Shown here: in pieces, positions 55,267 to 62,763 of the stretch
Layout: every line of letters begins with the position of its first letter
How positions within the stretch are numbered: the first letter of the stretch is position 1
Translations under genes and position numbers: made by a program
The notes under the pieces: generated by a model
Seen by the model: only the letters and a program-made list of their open reading frames with translations
Told to the model about the DNA's origin: nothing
The model's database searches: none
Assembly: GCA_902605645.1 (NCBI GenBank)
Contig: CACLDE010000001.1
Location: forward strand, 80,738-144,737
Direction: 5' to 3'
DNA from: an uncultured Pelagibacteraceae bacterium
GTDB lineage: Bacteria; Pseudomonadota; Alphaproteobacteria; Pelagibacterales; Pelagibacteraceae
DNA length: 64,000 nucleotides

Positions 55267-56295
55267 TTACTTAAGTACTTTTATCTTTTCTGGATTTTCT
55301 TTCAAGGTATCTGTTACTTGATCTGGATTTTTTATATTTTCAATAGTATTCATTATAGATCTGGCATCTCTACCAAAGCCATCTGTTGCAGTAATCGCTT
55401 GTTCTAATTTTTTTCTAAGATCTTTAATTCCGTCAAAATGTTTTTCAAATCTAGAGCTTATATTTCTTAAATCGTTATATATCTGTGTAGCGTGTTGTTG
55501 TACCTTAAGTGTTTGGAAACCCAAATGGTAAGACTGTAACAGGGCAGACAAAGTATTCGGTCCTGAAACTGTTATTTTGTACTTCGTTCTTAATTCCTGT
55601 AATAACAATTCTTTTGTTTTTGGATCTCTGTAACTTGACAGTTCAGAAAATAATCCTTCAGTTGGAACATATATAATTGCAAAATCTGTGCTTTTTGGTG
55701 GAGCAATATACTTAGCATTTACTGCTTTTGCTTTTAATCTAAATGCACTAGCTAAATCTTTTCTCGCCTCAGATTGAGCGTCTTTATTATTAGCATTATA
55801 GGCATCATCAATAGCTTTATATTTTTCAACTGGCCAATGACTATCTATAGGTAACAAAACATCTTGAAGTTTAATTGCAAATTCGACGGTTTCAGATGTA
55901 TCATCTTTCATTTTTGCATTAGCAATAAATTGAGAAGCTGGCAACAAGTCTTTGAGAAGAGCACCTAATCCAAATTCAGCGAGTGTTCCATATGTTTTTA
56001 CGCCACTTAAAATTTTACTAAAATTGTCTTGGCTTCTGTTGAGTTCACTAACTTGCTGATTAAAAACTGAGACTTTTTCGTCAACTTTAGTAAGTGCCCC
56101 TGTCATATCCTTTGCAATTTCTTTACTCATAGTTCCAAAAGATTGACCAAAACTCTCTTTAAAAGAATTAAATTCTTCTTTAAAAGTCTGCTCTGGATTT
56201 ACGGGTTTGTCAGATTTATTTTTGAATAAAAAGAAGATAACCCCAAGGTTAATTATTATTAAAAGTGTAACTAATATAATGATTAACGAATCCAT
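55267..56295 (-). CDS. rmuC: RmuC family DNA recombination protein
   Basis: A 342-residue protein with an N-terminal membrane helix (about 3-24), a coiled-coil (about 35-95), and the RmuC nuclease-like core: TYGTLAEFGLGALLKDLLP, FAIKLQDVLLPIDSHWPVEKY, DFAIIYVPTEGLFSEL and VSGPNTLSALLQSYHLGF. RmuC limits inversions and other rearrangements. It is shorter than E. coli RmuC (475). It is paired with sbcB downstream. Confidence 0.93.
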   Translation of the reverse strand: MDSLIIILVTLLIIINLGVIFFLFKNKSDKPVNPEQTFKEEFNSFKESFGQSFGTMSKEIAKDMTGALTKVDEKVSVFNQQVSELNRSQDNFSKILSGVKTYGTLAEFGLGALLKDLLPASQFIANAKMKDDTSETVEFAIKLQDVLLPIDSHWPVEKYKAIDDAYNANNKDAQSEARKDLASAFRLKAKAVNAKYIAPPKSTDFAIIYVPTEGLFSELSSYRDPKTKELLLQELRTKYKITVSGPNTLSALLQSYHLGFQTLKVQQHATQIYNDLRNISSRFEKHFDGIKDLRKKLEQAITATDGFGRDARSIMNTIENIKNPDQVTDTLKENPEKIKVLK

Positions 56296-56330
56296 ATTTT
56301 AATATACATTAATATGATAAAGAATAAATT

Positions 56331-56489
56331 ATGAAAAATAGACATCTTGGCATACTTTTAGTTATAGCAGGTGTTATAACGGTCTTTGTTAAGCACGAAT
56401 CAGCTTGGATAATGTCAGCTATATTAATAGGCGGAGGAACAGGAATATTCTTTTGGAAGGATAAAATTGAAAGTGAAAAGGATAAATAA
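56331..56489 (+). CDS. Small membrane protein, 52 residues
   Basis: A short frame from ATG 56331 to TAA 56489, beginning MKNRHLGILLVIAGVITVFV, with two hydrophobic segments (about 6-20 and 26-45) and a charged tail (KDKIESEKDK). It is not assigned to a family. Its end overlaps the start of the next small membrane protein by 23 bases, and the overlap region holds that gene's ribosome site, which supports a real translated pair. Confidence 0.6.
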   Translation: MKNRHLGILLVIAGVITVFVKHESAWIMSAILIGGGTGIFFWKDKIESEKDK

Positions 56490-56691
56490 ATTTTTTTTTG
56501 TTAATGGAATAATTGGTTCTTTAATATTTTATTATTTTGTAAGAAAAGTTCAGACCTATTATGAAGTTGATATAAGCATTGATGGATACGGTTTAGCTGG
56601 AGCAGTATGGTATGGTGCTGGTTTAGGATTTGTCTTTGGAGTAAAATTTATTAGAATAGAAGATATAATTAATTATTTTAAAAAGGACTAG
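56467..56691 (+). CDS. Small membrane protein, 74 residues, unknown function
   Basis: Starts with TTG at 56467, with a good GGAAGGA ribosome site 5 bases ahead inside the previous small gene. It has two hydrophobic segments (about 8-24 and 43-59) and a Gly-rich second one (GYGLAGAVWYGAGLGFVFGV). I do not recognise the family. The stop lies directly before the ATG of the flavodoxin-like reductase gene, so it belongs to that transcript. Confidence 0.65.
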   Translation: MKVKRINKFFFVNGIIGSLIFYYFVRKVQTYYEVDISIDGYGLAGAVWYGAGLGFVFGVKFIRIEDIINYFKKD

Positions 56692-57267
56692 ATGAGTAGA
56701 ATATTTGTTGTTTACGGACATCACAATTTAGAAAAAAGTTTCAATCAGGAAATTAGAGATACTTTCTGCTCCGAGGCTAAAAAATTAGGTCACGAAATTG
56801 ATCTTATAAATTTACATGGAGAAAAACATATACCTTTTTATGATGGTACTAAGCCCAGTGAACAAATCCTAGATTATAGAAGAAGATTAGAGGAGAGTGA
56901 CGTGTTATTCATGATATCTCCTTGTTATAATTTAAGAGCTACCGCAATTTTAGAAAATTGGATTGATTTAGTGCTTGCTCCAAAATGGTTCTTTTCTTTT
57001 AAAAGATTGGTTGGTAATTGGGGTTACCCAGTTGCAGGCGCGATGAAAAACAAACGTGCAATTATGTCGATGACCTATGGCGGTAATTGGTTTTCAATTC
57101 AAACATGGTTCCAAAACATCCCTTTTAGAAGAATTAAAGCAGGTGTTTTAAAACTTGGCGGAATGAAAACAAATTATATAAGATTTTATGAGGTTTTGCC
57201 TGGAATGTCGCAGGAAAAGTTTGATATGCACATGAATAGGGTAAAAAATTTAGTAAGAAAATTATAA
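56692..57267 (+). CDS. NAD(P)H oxidoreductase, flavodoxin-like fold (KefF/NQO1 type)
   Basis: A 191-residue FMN/FAD-dependent quinone reductase-like protein. The N-terminal phosphate-binding part is GHHNLEKSFNQEIRD, followed by the flavin loop SPCYNLRATAILENWIDLVLA, like MQWYSxPAxLKxWxDxV in the family, and MTYGGNW. It resembles KefF and NQO1; no potassium channel gene (kefC) is near. Its substrate is unknown. It sits after two small membrane protein genes. Confidence 0.8.
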   Translation: MSRIFVVYGHHNLEKSFNQEIRDTFCSEAKKLGHEIDLINLHGEKHIPFYDGTKPSEQILDYRRRLEESDVLFMISPCYNLRATAILENWIDLVLAPKWFFSFKRLVGNWGYPVAGAMKNKRAIMSMTYGGNWFSIQTWFQNIPFRRIKAGVLKLGGMKTNYIRFYEVLPGMSQEKFDMHMNRVKNLVRKL

Positions 57268-57305
57268 ATTTAAATTTTTACATAAAAAGTATATAAATAT
57301 TAAAT

Positions 57306-57753
57306 ATGGATGGTTTAAAAAATTGGATGGTTGAAACAGCAAACATTATGTTTGACGACAGTAAAAATGATTTAAGATCGCTTCCAAAAACTGTCAGGCT
57401 TCAAATTTTAATCGTATTGTCTTTTGTATGGTCAACTGTTTTTAGTTTATACGTATTCAGCTTAACAAGTTTTATTTGGGGGTGGGCCAGGCGTAGTTCT
57501 AGCGCACGTAGGTTTAATAATAGCTGTTTATATTACTTTTAAATTTTTTCATAAAGCAAATGTTGAAAAGAAAAGCGTTTTTGTAACAGGAAACTATAAT
57601 CCTGCAAAGATATTCGTAGTTTTTTTTATAATATTTTTTATTTTTATATTTACAAAAGGTGTTGAAGTTTTAACTACTTCAAATTCATATTCAATCAAAT
57701 ATGATGGTCCAAAAAAAAGTACGATTGAGCGATTAAAAGAATTTGTAAAATAA
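57306..57753 (+). CDS. Membrane protein of unknown function with an apparent frameshift
   Basis: The first frame (starting MDGLKNWMVETANIMFDD) has a membrane segment and runs into a G5 run at 57478-57482, then loses sense and stops at 57542. One base less in that run joins it to a second frame reading SFIWGGPGVVLAHVGLIIAV and continuing through another membrane segment (about FVVFFIIFFIFIF) to the TAA at 57751. The rebuilt protein has about 148 residues and three to four membrane segments. The family is not recognised. It follows the flavodoxin-like reductase by 38 bases and precedes an SRAP gene. Confidence 0.7.
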
Positions 57754-57760
57754 ATTTTTA

Positions 57761-58396
57761 ATGTGTGGAAGATTTGCACAAACTAATATAATTAAAGCTA
57801 CTTCAGATATAGTGAAAACTGTAATTGGAAAAGTAGATAACATAGATAATTTCAACATAAGCCCGGGGCAAGGAGCCGCTGTAATTAAAAAGTACAGCAA
57901 TGGACGTGCTTTAGAACTTTGTCAATGGAGTATTTTGCCTAATTGGGCAAAAGATAAAGAAGGCTTTAGACGTCTTCACAACACAAGAGTTGAAAGTTTA
58001 ACTAAACCTTATTTTAAAAGATTAATTTCAGAAAACAGATTGTTGATTCCCTGCAGTTATTTTTATGAATGGGCAAAATCTGAGTCCAATAAAAAAGTTC
58101 CCTACTGTTTTAAATTAGAAAAAGATAACGACTTAATGTATTTTGCTGGAGTTTTTGAAAATAATCAATTTAGCATTATCACAAGAGAAGCTGATGGTGA
58201 GAATTCAAAAATTCATCACCGTCAACCATTAATAATAAATAAATCGAAGATAAATGACTATTTAAATATTAAAAATAATGCTCAAGAAGTTTTACAATCT
58301 ATAAAAGCGCCAGATCTTAGTTTTTATCAAATTGGGTTAGAAATAAATAACCCAAAAAATAATTACAAAGAGCTAATTAACCCATTGCCAAATTGA
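57761..58396 (+). CDS. SRAP domain abasic-site DNA-protein crosslinking protein (YedK/HMCES family)
   Basis: SRAP proteins form a thiazolidine crosslink with abasic sites in ssDNA through their N-terminal Cys. Here the essential Cys2 is present (MCGRF), along with HNTRVES (Asn74, Arg76, Glu78), the YEW motif with Glu103, and the catalytic His in KIHHRQPLI (about 159). The 211 residues match YedK. It is 8 bases after the stop of a membrane gene. Confidence 0.93.
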   Translation: MCGRFAQTNIIKATSDIVKTVIGKVDNIDNFNISPGQGAAVIKKYSNGRALELCQWSILPNWAKDKEGFRRLHNTRVESLTKPYFKRLISENRLLIPCSYFYEWAKSESNKKVPYCFKLEKDNDLMYFAGVFENNQFSIITREADGENSKIHHRQPLIINKSKINDYLNIKNNAQEVLQSIKAPDLSFYQIGLEINNPKNNYKELINPLPN

Positions 58397-58419
58397 TATA
58401 ATTTAGTTTAAGATTTTCT

Positions 58420-59217
58420 ATGTCTAAAATAAAATTTAAGCCAACAAACAACAGGGTGGGTTGTTTTATTTATGCTGACTTAAAGACTGTAGAAAAAGAT
58501 CATATAGATGAAATAAAGAACTTGCTTGATAGATATGGGGTGCTTTTTTTCAAAAATCAAAACTTAAGTCCAAAAGAATACATCAACTTTTCCTCAAATT
58601 TTGGAAAACCAGCATTTTATCCTATGCTCAAACCACACAAAGATTTTAAAGATATATATGTTATTGAGAGAAAAAAAACCGACACAGGAAAAAGTTTTGG
58701 GGAAGGTCCGCATACAGATTCTTCATACTTAGAAAATCCCCCTAGGTATACTTTTTTACAAGCTGTTGAAGTGCCTGATGAGGGAAAAGGGAACACTTTA
58801 TTTTATAATCAGTTTCTTGCATACGAGGCACTATCAAAAACTATGAAAGAAAAAATTAAGAATTTAAAAGGAATTTTTTCTTCTCAAGGCAAAATAGCTC
58901 AAACACGAGAATTAAGGATGGCAGATCATGGGACTAGTGGAACAAAAGAAATTATATCTCAACATAAATTAGTGCAAATGATAAATGGTAGAAAAACAAT
59001 TTATTGCTCTCCTGGTCATGTGATTGGTATAGATAATTTACAATCAGAACAAGAGAAATTGATTAGTTTTTTATCTTCTCATCAAATCAAAAAAAAATTT
59101 TCATTTAGCTTTGGCTGGAAGAAAGGTGATATTGCTCTTTGGTCAAATAGATCTATGCTGCATGCTGCAACTTCGTTTAATGGTGACAGGAAAATGTTTA
59201 GAATAACTATTCAGTAA
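58420..59217 (+). CDS. TauD/TfdA family Fe(II)/2-oxoglutarate dioxygenase
   Basis: A 265-residue dioxygenase. The facial triad is visible as HTD (His98, Asp100) in EGPHTDSSYLENPP and a distal His248 in SMLHAAT; Arg261 near the C-terminus would bind 2-oxoglutarate. The family oxidises taurine, alkyl sulfonates and other small acids; in SAR11 taurine and other organosulfur compounds are used, but the substrate here cannot be read. It faces purK, with no gap. Confidence 0.88.
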   Translation: MSKIKFKPTNNRVGCFIYADLKTVEKDHIDEIKNLLDRYGVLFFKNQNLSPKEYINFSSNFGKPAFYPMLKPHKDFKDIYVIERKKTDTGKSFGEGPHTDSSYLENPPRYTFLQAVEVPDEGKGNTLFYNQFLAYEALSKTMKEKIKNLKGIFSSQGKIAQTRELRMADHGTSGTKEIISQHKLVQMINGRKTIYCSPGHVIGIDNLQSEQEKLISFLSSHQIKKKFSFSFGWKKGDIALWSNRSMLHAATSFNGDRKMFRITIQ

Positions 59218-60264
59218 TTAATCTTTTAAAACGGTAAGGTGTCCCATTTTTCTCCCATCTCTAGGTTCTTTTTTTTGATAATCATAAAAAAATTCATTTT
59301 TCTTTAAATTTCTTTTTTTGTATTTTTGAATTTCAAAACCTAAAACATTGCGCATTTCTGCGTTTGAGATTTTTTTAATCTGCATAGAATTTAAATTACA
59401 TATAGCTCTTACATGATTTTCAAATTGAGAGATATTAAAGGCTTCAATAGTAAGATGCCCTGAATTGTGGAAACGTGGAGCGAGTTCATTTACCAATAAC
59501 TTTCCGTTCGCAGTTATAAAGTATTCTACAGTTAACACGCCTATATAAGAAAGATTTGCAGCAATCTTTTTTGCACTATCTATGGCATCTTTAAATATTT
59601 TTTCACTAATATCAGCAGGTATTTTTGATTTATGTAAAATCTGATTTTTATGAATATTTTCAATTGGCTCATAATACAACATTGTGCCATCTGAATACCT
59701 AGTAATTATTACTGAAATTTCTTTTTTTAAATTTACTTTTTTTTCTAAAATATAGTCTGATGTAAAACACCAATCTTGTTTAACATCGTCTAGAGAATTC
59801 AGAACAAATTGACCCTTACCATCATATCCCAAAGTATTTGACTTAAGTAACCCAGGTAAAAGATGTTGGTTTTTTTTAATATCTTCAGCTGTTTTTATAT
59901 ATGTCCAATCAGTTGTATTTATTCCAAGTTCATTCACAAAAGTTTTTTCAAGCTTCCTATTTTGTGCAATCTTATTAATTTTTGGGTTTGGCAAAACCTT
60001 TTTTTCTTTCTCAATTAAATTCAAAAAATCAATTGGAATATTTTCGAATTCATAGGTTACAATATCAACTTTACTAATAAACTCTCTAATTTTTTCATTA
60101 TTTTCATATTTGCTATAAATAAAATGATCACAAAATTTTTGAGCCGGTCCATCTTTATCATCTGATAGAATAACCGTTTCTATATTCAATTTTTTGGCAG
60201 CTACACATAGAAGTGATCCTAGTTGACCTCCACCAATCACTCCTAAACGAATAGAATTTGACAT
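59218..60264 (-). CDS. purK: N5-carboxyaminoimidazole ribonucleotide synthase
   Basis: PurK carboxylates AIR with ATP and bicarbonate. The 348-residue ATP-grasp protein starts with IRLGVIGGGQLGSLL and has VTYEFENIP, LKSNTLGYDGKGQ, and NELAPRFHNSGHLTIEAF, the family signature. It is one base after purE, forming the purEK pair that makes CAIR. Confidence 0.95.
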   Translation of the reverse strand: MSNSIRLGVIGGGQLGSLLCVAAKKLNIETVILSDDKDGPAQKFCDHFIYSKYENNEKIREFISKVDIVTYEFENIPIDFLNLIEKEKKVLPNPKINKIAQNRKLEKTFVNELGINTTDWTYIKTAEDIKKNQHLLPGLLKSNTLGYDGKGQFVLNSLDDVKQDWCFTSDYILEKKVNLKKEISVIITRYSDGTMLYYEPIENIHKNQILHKSKIPADISEKIFKDAIDSAKKIAANLSYIGVLTVEYFITANGKLLVNELAPRFHNSGHLTIEAFNISQFENHVRAICNLNSMQIKKISNAEMRNVLGFEIQKYKKRNLKKNEFFYDYQKKEPRDGRKMGHLTVLKD

Positions 60265-60747
60265 TTATCTTGGTCTTTTTTTTACAGATTTAGTTTGTTT
60301 AACTCTATATCTTTCAAGTTTTAATCTTACTTTTTTATCTTGCAAAGCTATTATTGAAATTGCAAGTAATCCTGCATTAAGTGCTCCGTTGATGGCAGTT
60401 GTGGCTACAGGGATACCATTTGGCATTTCTGCTACAGAGAACAAAGCCGAAATTCCGTCAGTTTTCTTATCTTTAATTGGAACTCCTATAACTGGAATTT
60501 TTGTTAATGATGCACACATACCAGCTAAGTGTGCGGCTCGTCCTGCTCCAGCACAAATGACTGAGTAATTTTTATGAGCATTTTTTGCAAATTTAAATAG
60601 TCTCTCTGGAGTTCTATGAGCGCTCACGATTAAAATATTATTTTTAATTTTAAATCTTTTTAAAATTTGCTCACACTGTTTCATAACTGGATAGTCGTTT
60701 TTACTACCCATTATTATAGCTACTTTATTTGGAGAATTTGCTTTCAC
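60265..60747 (-). CDS. purE: N5-carboxyaminoimidazole ribonucleotide mutase
   Basis: PurE moves the carboxyl group from N5-CAIR to C4. The 160-residue class I enzyme has IIMGSKNDYPVMKQC, VSAHRTPERLFKF (catalytic His), ICAGAGRAAHLAGM and VATTAINGALNAGLLA. Its stop abuts purK. The C-terminus is Arg/Lys-rich. Confidence 0.96.
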   Translation of the reverse strand: MKANSPNKVAIIMGSKNDYPVMKQCEQILKRFKIKNNILIVSAHRTPERLFKFAKNAHKNYSVICAGAGRAAHLAGMCASLTKIPVIGVPIKDKKTDGISALFSVAEMPNGIPVATTAINGALNAGLLAISIIALQDKKVRLKLERYRVKQTKSVKKRPR

Positions 60748-60799
60748 AGATTATTTTTAACTATTTTCACAAAAATTACAATAGAGCATTTAATAATAA

Positions 60800-61189
60800 T
60801 TAAATTAAAGACAAAAGTTCATCTGGTAATTTAGTAATTTTACCTTTTGAAGAGACTACAGCCAATTCGATTATTGATGTAAAAATTAGTTTATTAGTTC
60901 TTTCTATATTTTGTTCAAGTACAAGTCTAACTGGGCTTTTTTCTATGATTTTTGAAACTACAACTAGATCGTCTTCAAATTTTGCTGGAGCAATATATTT
61001 TGACGATAATGATTTTACAACAAAAATGACATCATATTTATCTTTCAACTCAATATGTTTATGTTTTAATCTTTCATAAATAAGCTCTGTCCTAGCTCTC
61101 TCTGTGTATTTAAAATAATTAGCATAAAATACTACCTGTCCTGCATCGGTATCCTCGTAATATATTCTAACTTTAAACTTATGATCCAT
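60800..61189 (-). CDS. ybgC: YbgC/4-hydroxybenzoyl-CoA thioesterase family acyl-CoA thioesterase
   Basis: A 129-residue hotdog-fold thioesterase. The active-site pattern YYEDTDAGQVVFYANYFKYTERARTE with its catalytic Asp matches YbgC closely, then KYIAPAKFEDDLVV. YbgC usually sits at the start of the tol-pal cluster; no tol genes are next to it here. It probably hydrolyses short or medium acyl-CoA linked to phospholipid metabolism. Confidence 0.92.
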   Translation of the reverse strand: MDHKFKVRIYYEDTDAGQVVFYANYFKYTERARTELIYERLKHKHIELKDKYDVIFVVKSLSSKYIAPAKFEDDLVVVSKIIEKSPVRLVLEQNIERTNKLIFTSIIELAVVSSKGKITKLPDELLSLI

Positions 61190-61300
61190 TTAATAAATAT
61201 ATGTATTTATTCTTTTAACTTCAACTCACCGAAATACAGCTCATATTTTGAACAACTTTATGACAATCAATTTGCTCAATCTATATTTATATAAACTAAT

Positions 61301-61504
61301 ATGAAAATACTATCTATTGTAGCTTTACTTCTAATGTTGACAAACTGTGCCGGTGGTAATGTAGCAAAAATAAAGTTAGGCAAAAAATGTACTGTGGCGG
61401 ACTCAAAGCAACTTCAAGAGTCCTCTTTTATCTGGTTTGTCTCAAAAGAGGCGATCGAAGACTTTGATAAAAGAATCAATAAAAAACATTGTTTAAATAG
61501 TTAA
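61301..61504 (+). CDS. Small predicted lipoprotein
   Basis: A 67-residue protein with a lipoprotein-type signal (MKILSIVALLLMLTNC, lipobox LTNC, Cys16). The mature part (about 50 residues) has two further cysteines (residues 30 and 64) that could form a disulfide. No family is recognised. It is followed 39 bases later by a small membrane protein whose start lies in a perfect inverted repeat. Confidence 0.7.
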   Translation: MKILSIVALLLMLTNCAGGNVAKIKLGKKCTVADSKQLQESSFIWFVSKEAIEDFDKRINKKHCLNS

Positions 61505-61531
61505 ATTATTCAGAAAAAAACAAAAATGTGC

Positions 61532-61562
61532 TAATAAGGGATAATGTCATTATCCCTTATTA
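61532..61562. repeat. Perfect 15-bp inverted repeat across a start codon
   Basis: Arms 61532-61546 (TAATAAGGGATAATG) and 61548-61562 are exact reverse complements with a one-base centre. As RNA it is a hairpin with about 12 pairs and a loop that contains most of the AUG at 61544; the Shine-Dalgarno-like AAGGG is buried in the stem. It could be an operator, a translation block for the next gene, or a transcript end for the lipoprotein gene, although there is no T-run. Confidence 0.8.
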
Positions 61563-61714
61563 TTGCTATTATATTAATTTTTATAATATTAGTCATAATG
61601 CCACTAATAATAAGTAAAAAAGCTGAGAAAGACTCAACGAATTTAAGTGAATGGGAAAAAATTAAAAAATACGAAAAAAAGATTAATGAAAAAACAAGAA
61701 ATAAAAAAAATTAA
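61544..61714 (+). CDS. Small single-pass membrane protein, 56 residues
   Basis: Begins MSLSLIIAIILIFIILVIM (membrane helix, about 3-23) and continues with a highly charged Lys/Glu tail (KKAEKDSTNLSEWEKIKKYEKK). The stop overlaps the ATG of the next gene (TAATG), which supports real translation and coupling. No family is recognised. Its start region is enclosed in a perfect inverted repeat. Confidence 0.65.
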   Translation: MSLSLIIAIILIFIILVIMPLIISKKAEKDSTNLSEWEKIKKYEKKINEKTRNKKN

Positions 61715-62763
61715 TGAAATTATTTCCTATTTACCTGTTCGTTTTAAATATAATATTTTTAATTGATGTTATGGCAGAAAAACCCTACCACCACTTATCT
61801 GATGGAACTTTTAGAAATCCAGAGGGGTCGCCCGAAAGAGATCCTAATATTCAATGGTCATATAAAATCTTTAATGAAGAAAGAAAAAAAATAAAAATTA
61901 ATTTTCCTAAAGATCATGTCGTTCCAAGAGAAAAAGTTTTAAAAGATCTGAGCAGAAATCTAGACAATGATTATATTGCTTGGATTGGTCACGCAACTTT
62001 TTTGATAAAGTTGGGTAATACTACAATTATTACAGACCCTCTATTCTCGAATAATACAGGGCCGTTGATTTTTGGTCCAAAAAGATATGTAGATCCAGCT
62101 ATAGCGTTGGAAGAAATACCTAAAACAGATATTTTTCTTCTTACTCACAATCATTATGATCATCTTGATGTTAATGCCGTTAGAAATTTTCCACATAAAG
62201 AAGCAAAAGTAATTATCCCTTTAAAATTATCGAAATACTTCAATCGTTTCAAAGATGTAAATGAATTAGATTGGTATCAAAAAATCAAAATTAATGATGA
62301 TTTGCAAATTACACTTCTGCCAGCAGTACACTGGTCAAAAAGAAGTTTGTTTGACACAAATAAAACATTATGGGGAAATTATTTAATTGAATATAAAGAT
62401 AAAAAAATTTTGTTTGCTTGTGACACAGGTGTTGGAGATATATATAAGGATCTTGGGAATAATTATGGCCCAATAGATATTACTTTCATTAATATAGGTG
62501 CATATAACTTTTTTCCTATAATGCCAGAAAAAGATAAATCTGTTTATCACACAAACCCCGAAGAAGCTCTAAGTCTGGCTAAAGACCTAAAAAGTAAAAA
62601 AGTTATTGGAATGCATTGGGGAACAGTAATTCTTTCATTAGAGCCGATCATGGAACCACCAGAAAGATTCAAAAAAAATTCGGAAAAATTTGGTTTTAAA
62701 AAAAAAGATGCAATAATTTTTAAGATTGGACAAGTGAGTAAATTATCTGAAATTCTAGATTAA
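61714..62763 (+). CDS. Metallo-beta-lactamase-fold hydrolase, NAPE-PLD/UlaG-like, secreted
   Basis: A 349-residue MBL-fold enzyme with an N-terminal signal-type helix (about 3-20, cut near VMA-EKP). The metal motif THNHYDH (144-150, HxHxDH) is intact, with TDPL (108-110), a later ACDTG (Asp ligand) and GMHWGT (His ligand). The order and the IGHATFLIKLGNTTIITDP stretch resemble N-acyl-phosphatidylethanolamine phospholipase D-like proteins, so a lipid substrate in the periplasm is possible. Its stop shares 4 bases with the next convergent gene. Confidence 0.85.
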   Translation: MKLFPIYLFVLNIIFLIDVMAEKPYHHLSDGTFRNPEGSPERDPNIQWSYKIFNEERKKIKINFPKDHVVPREKVLKDLSRNLDNDYIAWIGHATFLIKLGNTTIITDPLFSNNTGPLIFGPKRYVDPAIALEEIPKTDIFLLTHNHYDHLDVNAVRNFPHKEAKVIIPLKLSKYFNRFKDVNELDWYQKIKINDDLQITLLPAVHWSKRSLFDTNKTLWGNYLIEYKDKKILFACDTGVGDIYKDLGNNYGPIDITFINIGAYNFFPIMPEKDKSVYHTNPEEALSLAKDLKSKKVIGMHWGTVILSLEPIMEPPERFKKNSEKFGFKKKDAIIFKIGQVSKLSEILD

